64,000 nucleotides of DNA from Bidens hawaiensis (GCA_021521415.1 JAIQDT010001119.1:374501-438500); one strand, 5' to 3'; shown: positions 21,980-34,850, counted from the stretch's first letter. Notes: a model not told the origin generated them from the letters alone. Numbers and translations: made by a program.

Positions 21980-22600
21980 TGCGCAAGTCAAATAGTTATA
22001 TTATGCTATTAATCAAATCAATAGTCAATCTCAACAAAATCATTGTGTCTCAAACAAGAAAACTTTATATCAATATTCATACGTTATGCTTCACTTGCAA
22101 CTATCATTATTCAGTTCAATCATTTTGGCGTTGTATTTATTCAATATTACAAGTATATCTCATATTTAATTAAATTTTATTTTATAAATATATGATAAAC
22201 AATAATATTAATCCTTGCAATAATAAACAATTCAATGAATTTATAAATACGTATTATATATATTTATTTAAAATATTTATATATATTTGTATTGTATTTA
22301 TTCAATATTACAAGTATATCTCATAATAATTAAAATTTTTTATTTTAATTATCTATTTAATTATATATGTATCTGAATATTATTATAAATATATTTTATA
22401 TTAATTCTATATATTTTAAATTATTTCATTAGTATATATATGATTCAAGTATAAGCAATGGTATTTTTATAAAAATAATCATTTAATAAATATATGATAA
22501 ACAATAATATTAATCCTTGTAATACTATTCCTTATAAATCATTCAAATCCAAAACATTCTAACCACAATTCAAATCGCATCAAAACCCTAATATCCGTCA

Positions 22601-22664
<64 letters not shown>
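22601..22664 (+). repeat. Microsatellite (ATT)n
   Basis: About 20 tandem ATT units, uninterrupted until TATAATTATA. Confidence 0.95.
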
Positions 22665-22729
22665 ATTATAATTAATTTGTATTATCATTATTAACTAGAA
22701 ATCATTGTCAGGGAACGCCGAAGGGGTTT

Positions 22730-25332
22730 AATAGCTCACACTCACAGATCCTTACTTGTTTCTTGTTCTACTTTATCAGGTGAGTAATCACTCCCCTATA
22801 TTACCGCTTTTATACATTTTGGGGACTTATGCGTACTTTTATCAAACTTCATATTTACACATTGTATTACTATCTCAAATGAAAACTGTTAATATTTGTG
22901 CTGTGTAACAATTGAATGACTACTTGCTATTTGTTATTTGTTTATATGTTTATTTACTGTATTCAGAGAGGTCCATCATTATAATCACAGTATGTTGTAG
23001 TGGCCGTTGTCCGATCGCATGACAATGGTTTCACCGACAAGTCAATTACTTACTCATGGTAACCAATGCCCGATTTGCATGGCAACAGTTTAGCCTGTCC
23101 ATCATTATTTGTTTACAATGTTACTTGCTATGGTTTGATTGTTTATACTCACAGAAAATGGTTTTTCTCTTTTATATATATTATTATTGTATTGTCAAAA
23201 ACTGGTGATATTCTCACTCAACCCCATGTTGAAAAAAAATATATTTTGTACACATTTGCAGGTTATCAGCTTGGTTGTGTAACACCCCTAAGTTCTTGTA
23301 AACTGAATAACACGAGTGTAGAGTTTGTAAATTAATTTATCGGGTTTCTTTTGAGGGCTCGGGGACTTATGGGCATGTCCAAAGTGTCTTATTTAGTTTG
23401 GGAGTAAGGAGGATCTAATTACAAAGTTCAAGGGCTAGGATGTAACATTTTTGAATATTATAACCCAACTCTTCCTCCCCCACCCCCTTTAAACCGTATT
23501 AGCGGCCGCAACCATCAAAGGCTCCAAACCCTTCAATTTTGATCAAGTTAAATCGATTCCAAGCTCCTAGAGGTCGTTCAAGGTGTGTACTACACTCCAA
23601 TAGTCTTTAATTGTATAACTGATGTCGCTACAATGGTTAATTAATCCATTTCTTGAACTAGGGACGCTTCCCGAGGTCAAAAATTGGAATTTTTTGTGTC
23701 AAAAGATTCCCATGTATGTCTAATATATCATATTAAAATTTCATGACTAGTTGTTTTGATAGGTCAATTGATAGAAACCGATTTCTAGGGTTCTTGAGTG
23801 TTGAAATCGTTAATTGTTTTCAATCGGGTTTTATTTAAAGGAATTGCCAACCCGATTAGTTCTTGGGGTCTTATGTTAGTGTAAGAATAGTAGGAAAATT
23901 ATATTTTTGGTTAAATATTGATGGGTAGGATGTAATAATTTCAAATGTTATCAAAATGGGGCTGCTTTGTTTGACGGTTGGTTAGTCGGTTCGTTAACGC
24001 ACGAATCCGACACAATTAACGTAAGGCGTGCATAGTTTGGGAACCATCGGTGGTGATTATATGGGAAGGGAGTTTTGGGTAATTTAAGGACTTCGTGGGG
24101 CTGATGTAGATGTATATGATTATTAGGTGAGGCCATGGGTCAATCCAATCCCGTTAGGACGTCTCATAGAGTAAGCTAGCCGTTGCGGTCTAGTTAGTGA
24201 TTGTTGTGTGCTTTAACTTGACAGGCTTGTGAATTGTGAGTGATTAGCTAGAGGATCTAGTTGTGATATTTGTGTGATCCATTTCAGGTGAGTTTCATGA
24301 TGCCCCTTTTGAATGATTTAATGTTTTGGGCCAGCATACACATTTTATGATGATTTTACCCTTTTGAACCGTTTGGATGATTTGCATACATTTTGTTATA
24401 TTTGCTATCTATGTTTGGATGTTTACATGATTTATGCTGTTTTATTTGGATGTGTGTGTGTGGACACCACGAGGATGTTTTTGTTAAGTAGTGACCGGGT
24501 CGAATGGATGTTTTAAAATTCCTTTATTTCTCTGTTGGGGGTTAAGGTGGATGTGCTCCGGGGTGAAAGGATGTTTATAAATCCCTAACAGTTTATCTGT
24601 CCTTGGGGTGGACGTTTACTCGAGTCCTTGATTTTGTGTTTTGGACTTGAGAGGATATGACCCGTGTTACGTTCTTAACGGAGGAAAGTTATTTGTTTAT
24701 TTCTTTAATTATTTTTATGGAAGTCGTATGTTAAATACCTTAGCCTTTTTTGATAGATTTCTTTTATAAAAACATGAACTCACTCAGCTCAAGCTGACAT
24801 TGTGTGTATGTTAGATTTATTTTTAGGTTAAGTGTGGATGGGATTACTGCTTGGATGTGCTCAAGACTACCCGAGGCCCCGAGGCAGTTCTAGTCGATGC
24901 TCCTTATCTTTTTAATAATTAAGATATTTATAAACTAACTTTTTCGTCTTAAGAACAATGTTTGGATGTTTTGTTAATTTTTCCGCTCAAGATTACTCTA
25001 TGTTGTTTTTTAGAATTATATGAAAACGGATTATCTTTTATCATCAAATTTGATTGGAATGATTACCAACTGCAGGACTCCTGGGTTTTGGGGTCATACA
25101 GGTTTGTTAACATGACGAAGATCACGTAGAGATGCCTTTTAGGATACAAACATATTCAATAATTAATTGATCGTGTTGTAAATTTCGTTATACTTGATGT
25201 ACTTAACTGTAAACTGTTTTACTTAAATAATTAAACAGATATAGTCATTTATTAATTTGCATAATAGTACCTTCTGAGCTGTGAGCCATCAGTTCACGCC
25301 CCGACATTTATGCCTTTGGTTGGGGTGTGACA
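22730..25332 (+). repeat. LTR-like unit X2, interrupted by solo LTR G
   Basis: The parts 22730-23277 and 25101-25332 together match X1 across the junction (...CTTGGTTG | insertion | GGTTTGTTAACATG...). The unit ends in GGTTGGGGTGTGACA. The piece around 22785-22860 (GGTGAGTAATCACTCCC) also matches, in reverse, 37690-37745. Its left limit is not clear. Confidence 0.6.
23278..25100 (+). mobile_element. Solo LTR G (gypsy-like)
   Basis: It begins TGTAACACCCC and ends GGGGTCATACA, about 1.82 kb, with no coding DNA. It splits a sequence that is continuous in X1. The flanking pentamers are GGTTG and GGTTT, a target duplication with one mismatch. It contains AACTCACTCAGC...AGCTGAC near 24777, also seen in the LTRs of E. 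Confidence 0.7.
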
Positions 25333-25365
25333 ATGTCCATCATTTAAATAATTTTACAATTTTTT

Positions 25366-26800
25366 TTGTGGACCTACTCGATCGCCCACAAATCGCAAGT
25401 GTTCAACATCTTTATCATGCTCTACACTCAAATTGCAATGAAATTTGAGCGCAAAATTTGATCTCTACAATTCGATGATGGCATCGAAAACATTAATATT
25501 AAATTTTAACAATTTTGTGCTCATAATTGAATGTTATTTCGCCTTTCTTACCCATATACGTCATCCCAAAATGGCAAGGTAGAACGAAAATTCCGTTTTA
25601 TCAACAATCGCATTCGTAGCCTTCTTGCTCGCCACATAAATACTTAACATCCTAGAAAGCAAACTCAAGAAATTTCAAATCTTAACCCATCTTCTCTATA
25701 ACTATTCACCTAAATATGACCATCTTCGTGTATTCGGGTGGTTATGCTACCCCCCCCCCCTCACACCACCATACACAAACTCACTAACCGCTCAACCACG
25801 TGTGTCTTTCTTGGCAATCCACCCAGACACTAAGGCTACAAATGTCTCAATCTCCAAACCAACCAACCAACTCATCATCTCTCGATACGTTGTTTTCGAA
25901 AAATAGATTTTTCCCTATGGCAATTACTCTTCCCCTCTTATGAGATGCGGAATTCTTAGTGACACCATCCATCCATTATATAAGGCTAATATTTAATCTA
26001 ATCTAACAAAGGCTCCGTCCACATTGTCCAGACCCTCCCATCATAACACGACCCAACCCCAGGCCATGGCCCAACATCAAAACTCGTCTATGGCTTCTAG
26101 CCTAGTCAGCATCCCACATCTTTCTGGCCCAAATGCCAACTCGTTGCCCAATCCTTCCCCTCCCACACCACCTTCCTTTCAAAGATCAGGCCAAAATAAT
26201 TCTCACACCACTTTTGTATACTCTAAGCAAACCAACACTCATGTTACATTATATGCTCAAACTCATAAGACTGGCCAAAACCCCAACTTACCACACCCGT
26301 CTACATAAGCACTTTACATTGTGCATACACCTGCCATGGATGATATCTCCAAACCTAAACGAGTCTCTAATTTATATGTCACCACCATAGTACCAATTCC
26401 AAAAAAAACAATCCATGCTTTATCAACACCAGAATGGTTAACTACCATGACTAATGAGTTTAATGCACTTATTAAATGAGACATGGGAATTAGTCCCAAG
26501 ACACCCAAACATGAATGAAATACGTAACATGTAGTTATTAAAACATAAGTCCGTCTAACACACTTATTATAATGAGATTTGGGAATTAGTCCCGATAGGT
26601 CATTGGAATGTTATAACGCCCGTATAGTTTATATTGGTCGATTACAATAAGTTGGTGTTAATTGTGGGGAAACTTTTAGCCCAGTTGTTATATCGGCAAC
26701 GATACCGATTGACTTGACTATAGCACGCTCACAGTCTTAGCTGGTTCATCAATTAGATTTTAATAATGCCTTTTTTACATGGCATACTAAACAATACCTT
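25366..26800 (+). pseudogene. pol: Decayed Ty1/copia pol (integrase to RT)
   Basis: Pieces are readable in changing plus-strand frames. Integrase core end: YPYTSSQNGKVERK and NNRIRSLLARH near 25541-25640 (the QNG...ER motif with the catalytic Glu). The C-terminal integrase motif PKYDHLRVFG is near 25713-25755, followed by a run of C at 25753-25762 and CVFLGNPP and ISRYVVFE near 25805-25900. A Ser/Pro/Thr/Gln-rich linker is at 26024-26308. RT start pieces are TPEWLTTMTNEFNALIK and NETWELVPRHPN (26420-26510) and CGETFSPVV...HQLDFNNAF (26655-26775). No single piece exceeds about 40 residues without a break. The lineage differs from A and B. Confidence 0.72.
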
Positions 26801-27703
26801 ACTAACCCAAGCGGAAAACTAGTTAAACGGAAAGATTTCCGGTTAACAATACGCTATAGTAATAAACGCAAACGCTATTTCCAAAACAAGCATTGTAGCA
26901 TCCGCCAAGCCAAAAAGACTTATAATATACTTATCTATGATGTCTTAAGCAAATTGTAAAAATATTTTGGAATTCTACAACAAGCTAGTATGTTTTTCTT
27001 ATATTTGCAAAATTAATGCAAAAAACACTCGTTTTTGCGTTGTTTGCCACTCACGAACTAAATTTTTAGTCAAAACCGAACCCACAACTTAAACGTACTT
27101 GAAATTGATCGTAAAAGCACTCAAAAAAAGAAAAAGAAGTAAAGGGAGGGGGGCTAAGGCCCCACCCTTAGTTCCTATCAGAACTATAGGGGGTTCCCCA
27201 ACCTTTGTTTACTTCTATTTTAAGCAATCCAAATTACCAACTGGCCAAAATATCTTAAATACATATTTGCTCCAGCTCTTTCTTTATCATTTTCATCCAA
27301 GAATATAAGGTAACTCTTGATTTTATAATGTCTTTAATCATGTTTTTTTTATTTTTTTTAATTATTTTTTTTGGGTATAAATCAAAGTTTGATTAAGGAA
27401 ATTGTTGTTTAACCATGAAAAACACTTTAAACTAGTACAAAAACATTTTTTAAATCTAAACATGTGTACTAAACTGAATCATGAACTTTTTTGGGAAAAA
27501 CACGGATTAAAGGGTTTAAATCGCGTTTTTACGGATCAAAAACTTAATTTAGAGCCTTAATCAAAACCATATGTTAAAACGCTTGATTCTTGATGTTGCA
27601 TGCTTGGTTTTGCAGAAATTGACCTGTAGATATACTACATAGCTAACAAAGACTTTGGTAACGCAAGAAAAAGGCATAAACAAGCGAGAAACACAAATGT
27701 ATT
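26801..27703. other. No gene seen
   Basis: AT-rich DNA. The short open frame at 27099-27308 is Lys/Arg-rich at its start and matches nothing I recognise. No repeat unit stands out. Confidence 0.45.
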
Positions 27704-28042
27704 TGTCACACCCCAACCTAAGGCGGAAATGTCGGGGCGTGAGATGATTGCTTACAGCTCTCAATGTAATATCATGCAATAAGTAAAATGACCATATCTA
27801 TTTATTTAATTTAAATATTCAAACAGAATCCAAATAAGCAAAGCGCATCATTCGTAATTCAAAAAAATAATAAAGTAAATAGTTCAAATCATACTAAATC
27901 TTGATAATCTCTTCACAAGCATAGCAAACCCTAAGTTTTTTTTATTAAACCTTGATAAATCAAATCACATGATGACCTGCATATGAGTTTAAAATACAAA
28001 TAAACTTGTCAACACAAGGTTGAATGAGTAAAACACCAGTGA
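27704..28042 (-). repeat. X-type LTR piece left of gypsy element E
   Basis: It starts TGTCACACCCCAACC on the plus strand, the reverse complement of the X1/X2 end, and continues with AAGGCGGAAATGTCGGGGCG. The matching remainder of the unit resumes right of E at 37339. E therefore inserted into an X-type LTR. Confidence 0.65.
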
Positions 28043-30097
28043 CGTAACATTCCATTTTCTCGTTCGGGTAGTAAAATAAATTACAAGTTATTACGAGTCG
28101 GGATTGTGTTGGGTTAAATAATATGAGTTATGGACTTAGGTTAAAAAGAAAGAGAGAAAAGCCAATGGGCTTAAGCCCAAGATCCAAAATATATAAACCA
28201 TAAATTCCCATTAATTCATTTATTTCACATATTCCATACACCACCCAAAACACACACTTAGCTCTCTCTCATCCAACTTTCTTTCTCTAAACCGAAACCA
28301 AGAGGAATACCGAGCATCAACTCGAGGTAATGACATTATGATATTGTATAGATCCAAACCCGCTTGATCTAGTCGCGAAACTACGAACTGGCACCGTAAA
28401 CCGTTAAAATCACGAGATCCGGATAGAATCGGGGATAAACCGATCAAAAATATGAGTTTAAGGGTCACCCTAGCTCAGATCTGGACCGAACGGGACGAAA
28501 AACGGTGAAAACGGTACAAAATGCGTTTTTCCGACAATGATGGCGCCGGAGAATGTGTGTACGAGGAAAGGGAATGTCAGAGAATGTTTCTGACATTCTC
28601 TAACCTAACCCTAATTCGTTACGGGAACCTAATGAACTAACCCTAGTTCGTTATGTCAATTCGCAAGGTAAAGATGACGAATTAACCTCAATTCGTTATG
28701 ACCATTCATTAAAAGGAGATAACTAATTAGAAGGTTCAATTCATTACAGAGGGGTCATTCGTTATGCTGGCCAGTTCGTTATAAAGGTTTAATTCGCTAT
28801 GAAGTTCAATTCATTAACCAGACCAAACGAATGAGATCCAATTCATTATAAGGACCAGTTCGTTATAATAGTAAATTCGTTATAAAGTAATGAATGGGTT
28901 CATTTGTTATGAACCAATTCATTAAGAACTGGGTAACGAACTAGAAGTTTAATAAAATGACAGAATGGTCCCTGTACTTAGATAAGAATGGTTTAATTGC
29001 AAAATAGCCCTTGAACTTTATTAATTTAATTGCAAAATAGCCTTTGAACTTTATTAACCCTAGCTAGGGGCTCTGCCCTTTGGACCCCACTCAGGGCTCC
29101 CGCCCCTAGAACCCCGCTGCCATGGGCGCTGCCCCCGGACCCCCGTTCGTTGAGGGTAATAGTTAAACTAGAAACACGATATGGGTAGTGATAGTAAAAA
29201 TGATACGTGTAATTGTTATACAGCTAGTCGTGCACAGCCTAAGAAAGGAATAACCATAAACGGTGAACGTAACAAAATTTAGGTGAGTTTCTAGCCCCAA
29301 TTTCTTGTTGTATTTTCGGGGTTGTGTGCATACTCGATGTGATAGTTAATACACTTACCTTAAACAGTAAGAGTATGTCATGTATGATTTATGTGATAGA
29401 TATTATGTTATGAACATGATTGAAAGCTTGTCAGGACGTGAACGATCTTCTGATATTGCACGTACTGACAATGGAGGTATGTAATTGAAAGATGGATGTG
29501 TATGATATAAATATATATATAAGTACAACATATGAATATGTATGAATGATTACAGAAAGTATATGTACGTTACGAGTATGTAAAGGCAGTATGTACGAAG
29601 ATGAAGAAGTAAGGGATCAGACCTTAATAATATCTGAGATAGAGAAGAAAGGGATATGACCCTAATAATATCAGAGATAGAATGGACAATAATTATATAG
29701 TATGAAAGTATGTATGAAATTATGTACTGAAAGTAAATTAGTAAAGTAATTATTATGTATCTTCGGATGCATAATGGAAGGTAAGTATATTTATTGTATG
29801 ATGTATGATTAAATAGAACTCACTCAGCGTAGCTGACAGGTGAGTAGATTGAGACAGCTGGCTTGAGTGGGGACAAATGGCAGAGGAATAAGAGTCTGAC
29901 ATCTGAACACGCTGATGTTTATATTTAACATTTTAATTTTGAAAGACAAGAATTTTTCAAGACATGATATGAATTATTAAGGTAATGTTATGAAAGTTTT
30001 ATATTCCGCGTAAAGTTTTAATTAACTATGATTAGTAGAACTGTATTTATTAGTAAATCCAACATCCAATGTAGGGCACCGGTAACGGGGCCTTACA
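28043..30097 (+). repeat. 5' LTR of gypsy element E
   Basis: About 2.06 kb, beginning CGTAACATTCC (the expected TG now reads CG) and ending GGCCTTACA. A TATA box (TATATAAA) lies at 28190-28197, just after a 12-bp palindrome GGGCTTAAGCCC (28169-28180). A dense array of TTCGTTA/TAACGAA words fills 28610-28945. Two copies of a 38-40 bp unit containing GGGATCAGACC and AATATCTGAGATAGA lie at about 29607-29680. Confidence 0.88.
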
Positions 30098-30100
30098 AGT

Positions 30101-30112
30101 TGGTATCAGAGT
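30101..30112 (+). other. Primer binding site of element E
   Basis: TGGTATCAGAGT, 3 nt after the LTR end; one mismatch to the tRNA-Met type site. Confidence 0.85.
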
Positions 30113-30578
30113 AAAGTTTGAGAGATTTAAGCATCCTACATGCTTAGACTCGAACAGAGAATATGATTAAAGTAAGAAAAGAAAGAAGATGTTGGTTCAA
30201 GATAGCCATGTGTCACTCAAGCAAGCTAAGTAAAGGTAAAGTATGCGATTAATTTCACATGAAAAGTAGAATGATGAATTAATGCTAGCTTAATTGCTAC
30301 AGAAGAGGTATGATGTTAGCTTAATTGCTAGATATAGAATGTATGAATGCTAGCTTAATTGCTAGGGACAGGAGTATATGATGATATGAACTGTTTGATT
30401 GTCTAACTGTTAGAAGTAGAACTAGAACAAGTGAACTCACAAAGGGAAGTGTATAGGACACGGAGAGTAACGTGATCAGCTAATCACAACTGGCCACTGT
30501 TATTATTTGTTAGCCTTACTATCCTTGTACTAAATGGTTCCTTAAGTGATGACGTTAGTGTTTCCTTTTAGGATACGG

Positions 30579-31800
30579 ATGGCTGGAGCTAGGAAAGTTG
30601 CTAGAAAGGGAGGAAGTACGGGACGCCATGGTAGGCCACGCATTGTCCGAGAACCGTTGGTAGAATCAGCTACTAACACTGAGGGGGGAAGGAAGTGCAG
30701 CTAGTCAAAATCTGAGTAACAACAAAGGGTATCAAATTGACCCTATTGTTTAAGCTTCCATTGCTCAAGCGGGTAGCAGCTGCTGTGAAGAACTTGAATC
30801 CTGAAAAGTCTGCTGGAAGCCATGCAAGGACTGCTGAGAAGTCTTGGGAAAAGAGTAAGAAAGATTATGAAGGAGAGAAGGAGGTCTCGAGCATGGTTAA
30901 GTCAGTGAAGGTTGATGATCGGAGGAGAGGCCGAGGTGGGTGCAACTACAAGTCATTCAAAGGTTGCGATCCGCCGAAGCTAACCGGTTTGGGAGACGTA
31001 ATCGCTACTCTCCAATGGATAACCACTATGAACAAGGTTATTCGCATTAGTGAGTGCCGTCCCGACCAAGCCGTGGGATTTGCTACCCAATCGTTTTGTG
31101 ATGAGGCAATGTACTGGTGGGAGTCGGTTGAGCAGAGAAAGAGTCAGGAAGAGAAAAAGGTGATAAGGTGGGATGATCTGAAGGAGTTGGTGATGAAGAG
31201 GTTTTGTGCTGATGCATAGGTCGAAAGGGTTGAAATGAAGTTCTTGAGTGTGAAGGCGGGTAAGATGAAACACCGCGAATACACCACTGAATTCCACCAC
31301 ATGTCAAGGTTGATGCTAGACATGGTGAACACTGAGGCCAAGCGGATCAAGTGTTACATTCGGGGACTGTCGTAGAATGTTCACGTCTTGGTCAAGGCTA
31401 GTAGACCTGGTACTTTTGATTCTGCTGTATGGCTCGCATAAATGGTTTACGATGAATTGTCGGCAAATTATGTGGTGGCGGATGAGAAGAAAGATAAGAA
31501 GTGGGTCAGTCATGCTAAGAGACCCGGTACTCAATTATGGAACCCTAAGAATAAGCAGCCGAGAGTATGGGAGAAGAGGTCGTGTAAGACCCGTGGAAAG
31601 ATGCATGGGGTGATTGTAAGTGGAGTAAAGGATCAGATGTTTGTTATAAGTGTCGTAAGGCTCATGGTGGAGAGTGCAGGCTTGGCTCGAATGCCTGTTA
31701 TAAGTGTGGAAAAGTGGGACATTATGCTCCCGATTGTACTCCAAAACCCGCATGTTACAAGTGCGGTAAACCAGGCCATTTTGCCAAGGAATGCACCGAG
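30579..31800 (+). pseudogene. gag: Gag of element E, with stops
   Basis: It starts at ATG 30579 (MAGARKVARKGGS). After an early shift the capsid part reads FKGCDPPKLTGLGD, EAMYWWESVEQRK and WDDLKELVMKRFC (30737-31219), then KMKHREYTTEFHHMSR. CAG or CAA codons have become stops at about 31217, 31373 and 31439 (expected Gln). Three zinc knuckles follow in one frame: CYKCRKAHGGEC, CYKCGKVGHYAPDC and CYKCGKPGHFAKEC (about 31636-31795). Gag packages the element RNA; this copy is dead. Confidence 0.83.
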
Positions 31801-32442
31801 GGTGAAGCTGGAGGAAGTGGAAAGAAATATCTTGATAAAGCAAGGCCAAGGACTAGAGCCTACTTGTTAATCCAAGAACAAGCTATAAAGATCCCAGATG
31901 TTGTCACAGGTACATTTCTAGTGAATGGTATTTCTGCTTCCGTATTGTTCAATTCGGGTGCGAATAGAAGTTTTATAGCTACGACATTTAGTAATTTAGC
32001 TAAAATGAAATGTTGCCGAGTGTCCGAAACCTTCATAGTAAAAACCGCTAGTGAAACTTCGGTTAAAATAAAGAAAATGGTTAAGAACTGTAAGGTAGAG
32101 TTAGAGGGACATGAGTTCCTTGATACCTTGTATGTTATAACCTTAGGAGGGTTTGATGTGGTTTTAGGAATGGATTGGTTGCCCGGGTATGAAGCTCAGA
32201 TAGTGTATAAGAGTAGGATAATAAAGCTAAAGTCCTTGGATGGTAGTGCGGTGACGGTTTATGGTGATAAGGAAAGTTCTAGGCTTAATGTTATTTCGAT
32301 GATAAAAGCCGAGGGTTTGTTAAGGCGAGGGTGCAGTGCCTACCTGACATATGTTGTCAACGCTAAGTTCGAGACGAAAATGAAAGATGTTCCTATCGTG
32401 TGCGAATACCCAGAAGTATTCCCTGAGGATCTTCCGGGGTAG
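31801..32442 (+). pseudogene. pol: Protease of element E with altered active site
   Basis: One open frame (31714-32442) continues from the last knuckles into the retropepsin fold: GTFLVNGISASVLFNSGANRSF, then VVLGMDWLPGYEAQI. The usual catalytic DSGA reads NSGA, a single GAT to AAT change, so the protease should be inactive. The frame ends at a TAG (32440-32442) within the PEVFPEDLPG lead-in to RT. Confidence 0.85.
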
Positions 32443-33765
32443 CCACTGGGACGAGAGATAGAATTTCAGATAGATTTAATACCATGAGCCCAGCCCGTCG
32501 CGAAAGCGCCTTACCGATTAGCACCGTCCGAGATGAAAGAACTGATATCCCAACTGCAAGAACTCCTCGACAAGGGTTTTATTAGACCAAGTGTTTCCCC
32601 GTAGGGTGCACCAATGTTATTTGTGAAAAAGAAGGATGGAAGTATGAGGATGTATCCTTTGCGAATGATTGATGATCTGTTTGACCAACTGCAAGGTTCA
32701 AGTTGGTTCTCACGAATAGATCTCAGATCAGGCTATCATCAGCTAAAGGTGAAAGAGGCAGACATCCCTAAAACGGCGTTTCGGACGCGATATGGACACT
32801 AAGAGTTCCTCGTGATGTCATTCGGTCTAACAAATGCTCCTACAGCATTTATGGATATGATGAATAGGGTATGTCGGCCGATGTTGGATAAGTCAGTTAT
32901 TGTTTTCTTTGATGATATATTGATTTTTTCAAAGAGCAAGTCTGATCAAGCTTTGCATCTGAGAGAAGTATTAGAGGTTCTTAAGGAAGAGAAGTTGTAC
33001 GCTAAGTTTTCAAAATGCGCGTTCTGGTTGTGAGAAGTGCAATTTCTAGGTCACGTGATAAATCCTGAAGGGATTACCGTGGACCCAGCTAAGATTGAGG
33101 CAATAATGAATTGGAAGACTCCCCAGAATACAACTGACATACGAAGCTTCTTAGGGTTAGTTGGCTACTATAGGAGATTCATCGAAGGTGTCTCCAAGAT
33201 AGCCGCACCGTTGACCGGTATGACCCGAAAGTTGATAGTATTCATTTGGGGTAAGTTTCAAAAAGTTGCTTTTGAGGAATTAAAAAAGAGACTCACGCAA
33301 GCTCCAATCCTTTCTTTACCCTATGGTGACGAGGATTTGGCTGTTTGTACTGATGCTTCACATCGTGGGTTGGGTTGCGTGTTGATGCAACGAGGAAAAG
33401 TGATAGCATACGCGTCTAGACAGTTGAAAGTCCGTGAGAGTACTTATCTGACGCATGATATAGAGCTAGCAGCAGTAATGCATGCTCTCAAGATATAGAG
33501 ACATTACCTGTACGGTACTAAGTGTACTATTTACACGGATCATAAGTGTTTAAAGTACTTCTTCGATAAGAAAGAGTTGAGCATGAGGCAGAGAAGATGG
33601 TTAGAATTGATAAAGGATTATGACTGCGACATTAAGTACTATCTCGGTAAAGCTAATGTGGTCGCCGACGCGCTAAGTCGTAAGAATGAGGAAGTCATTG
33701 CAACAGTGAAGTCATACCAGCTGATTATGAATTCAAGCCTATTTGAAGAAATCATCAAGGTGTGA
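32443..33765 (+). pseudogene. pol: Reverse transcriptase-RNase H of element E
   Basis: Readable in essentially one frame with several stops: [46 protein letters not shown], the catalytic [29 protein letters not shown], and RNase H with [15 protein letters not shown] and [14 protein letters not shown]. It ends in the connection [17 protein letters not shown]. Stops at about 32486, 32602, 32801, 33031 and 33496 replace expected Gly, Trp, Tyr, Arg and Trp codons. The RT is dead. Confidence 0.88.
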
Positions 33766-34850
33766 TAAGAAGTGTTGATAGATGAAGGATTAGTAAAGAA
33801 TGAGAGGATTTTCGGTCAGCAAGACAAGTTGATAGAAAACACGCATGGTGTTAAGACTAGGTTTGACCGTATGTGGATTCCACGCCATGGAAATCTCAGA
33901 GGTCGAATCCTAGTTGAAGCTCATAAGTCAAGGTATTAGATTCATCCAGGAACCACGAAGATGTACCAAGATTTGAAAAAGAGATTACTGGTGGCCAGGA
34001 ATGAAGAATATGTAGTAGATTATGTCAGTAGTGCTAAACTTGTTTACAAGTAAAAGCAGAGCATCAGAAGCCTTACGGAAAGATGCAACCTCTGGAGATA
34101 CCCGAATGGAAATGGGAACACATCACCATGGATATCATAACTAAGCTACCTCGTACAGCTAAGCAACATGATACCATTTGGATGATACTGGACCGTCTGA
34201 CCTAAAGTGCTCACTTTCTGCCTATACGAGAGGCAATCTCATAGAAAACATTAGCAAGTTTGTTCATAAAAGAGGTTGTGGCTAAGCACGGAGTGCCACT
34301 GTCAATCGTGTCTGATAGAGATACTCGATTTACTTCGAGGTTTTGGAAGATGTTCCACGAAACCATGGGAACGAGATTGAACAACAATACGTCGTATCAT
34401 CCTCAAATAGATGGACAGTCTGAAAGGATGATCCAAACCCTTGAGGACATGCTACGTGCTTGTGTTTTAGACTTTGGAGGAAGTTGGGATGATCATCTGC
34501 ATCTGGCAGAGTTCTCCTATAACAATAGCTACCATTCAAGTATTGGTATGCCACCGTTTAAGATGCTTTATGGTAGACAATGTAGAACCCCGGTATGTTG
34601 GGGAGAGATTGGTCAGAAAGAGATGGGAAGTTTAGAAGTTGTGCAAGAAACTTCTTCAAAGTTCGATCAAATCAAGGCAAGAATGAAAGTTGCTCAAGAC
34701 AGACAAAAGTCGTATGCTGATAAGCGGCAACGACCGATTGAGTTTAACGTGGGTGACAATGTGATGCTCAAGGTCTTGCCTTGGAAAGTAATTATTCGTT
34801 TTAGAAAGAGAGGGAAATTGTGTTCAAGGTACATTGGACCGTTTTAGATT
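33766..34850 (+). pseudogene. pol: Integrase of element E
   Basis: The HHCC zinc-binding region is partly readable (EAHKSRY*IHPGTTKMY), then a damaged stretch with shifts (34000-34260). The core is open from 34260: KHGVPLSIVSDRDTRFTSRF, SYHPQIDGQSERMIQTLED (catalytic Glu) and EFSYNNSYHSSIGMPPF, then the C-terminal GDNVMLKVLPWK and the GKLCSRYIGPF motif. A TAG at 34845-34847 separates it from the chromodomain-like tail. Confidence 0.87.

Larger units (their letters stand above)
20281..22729. other. AT-rich stretch without a supported gene
   Basis: No coding similarity was recognised in any frame. It may be decayed internal DNA of element X1. It includes the two microsatellites annotated separately. 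Confidence 0.5.

Noticed and set aside
26024..26308. Ser/Pro/Gln-rich plus-strand frame as an independent gene
   Set aside because: Sits between integrase and RT remnants of a decayed copia pol; best read as its linker.
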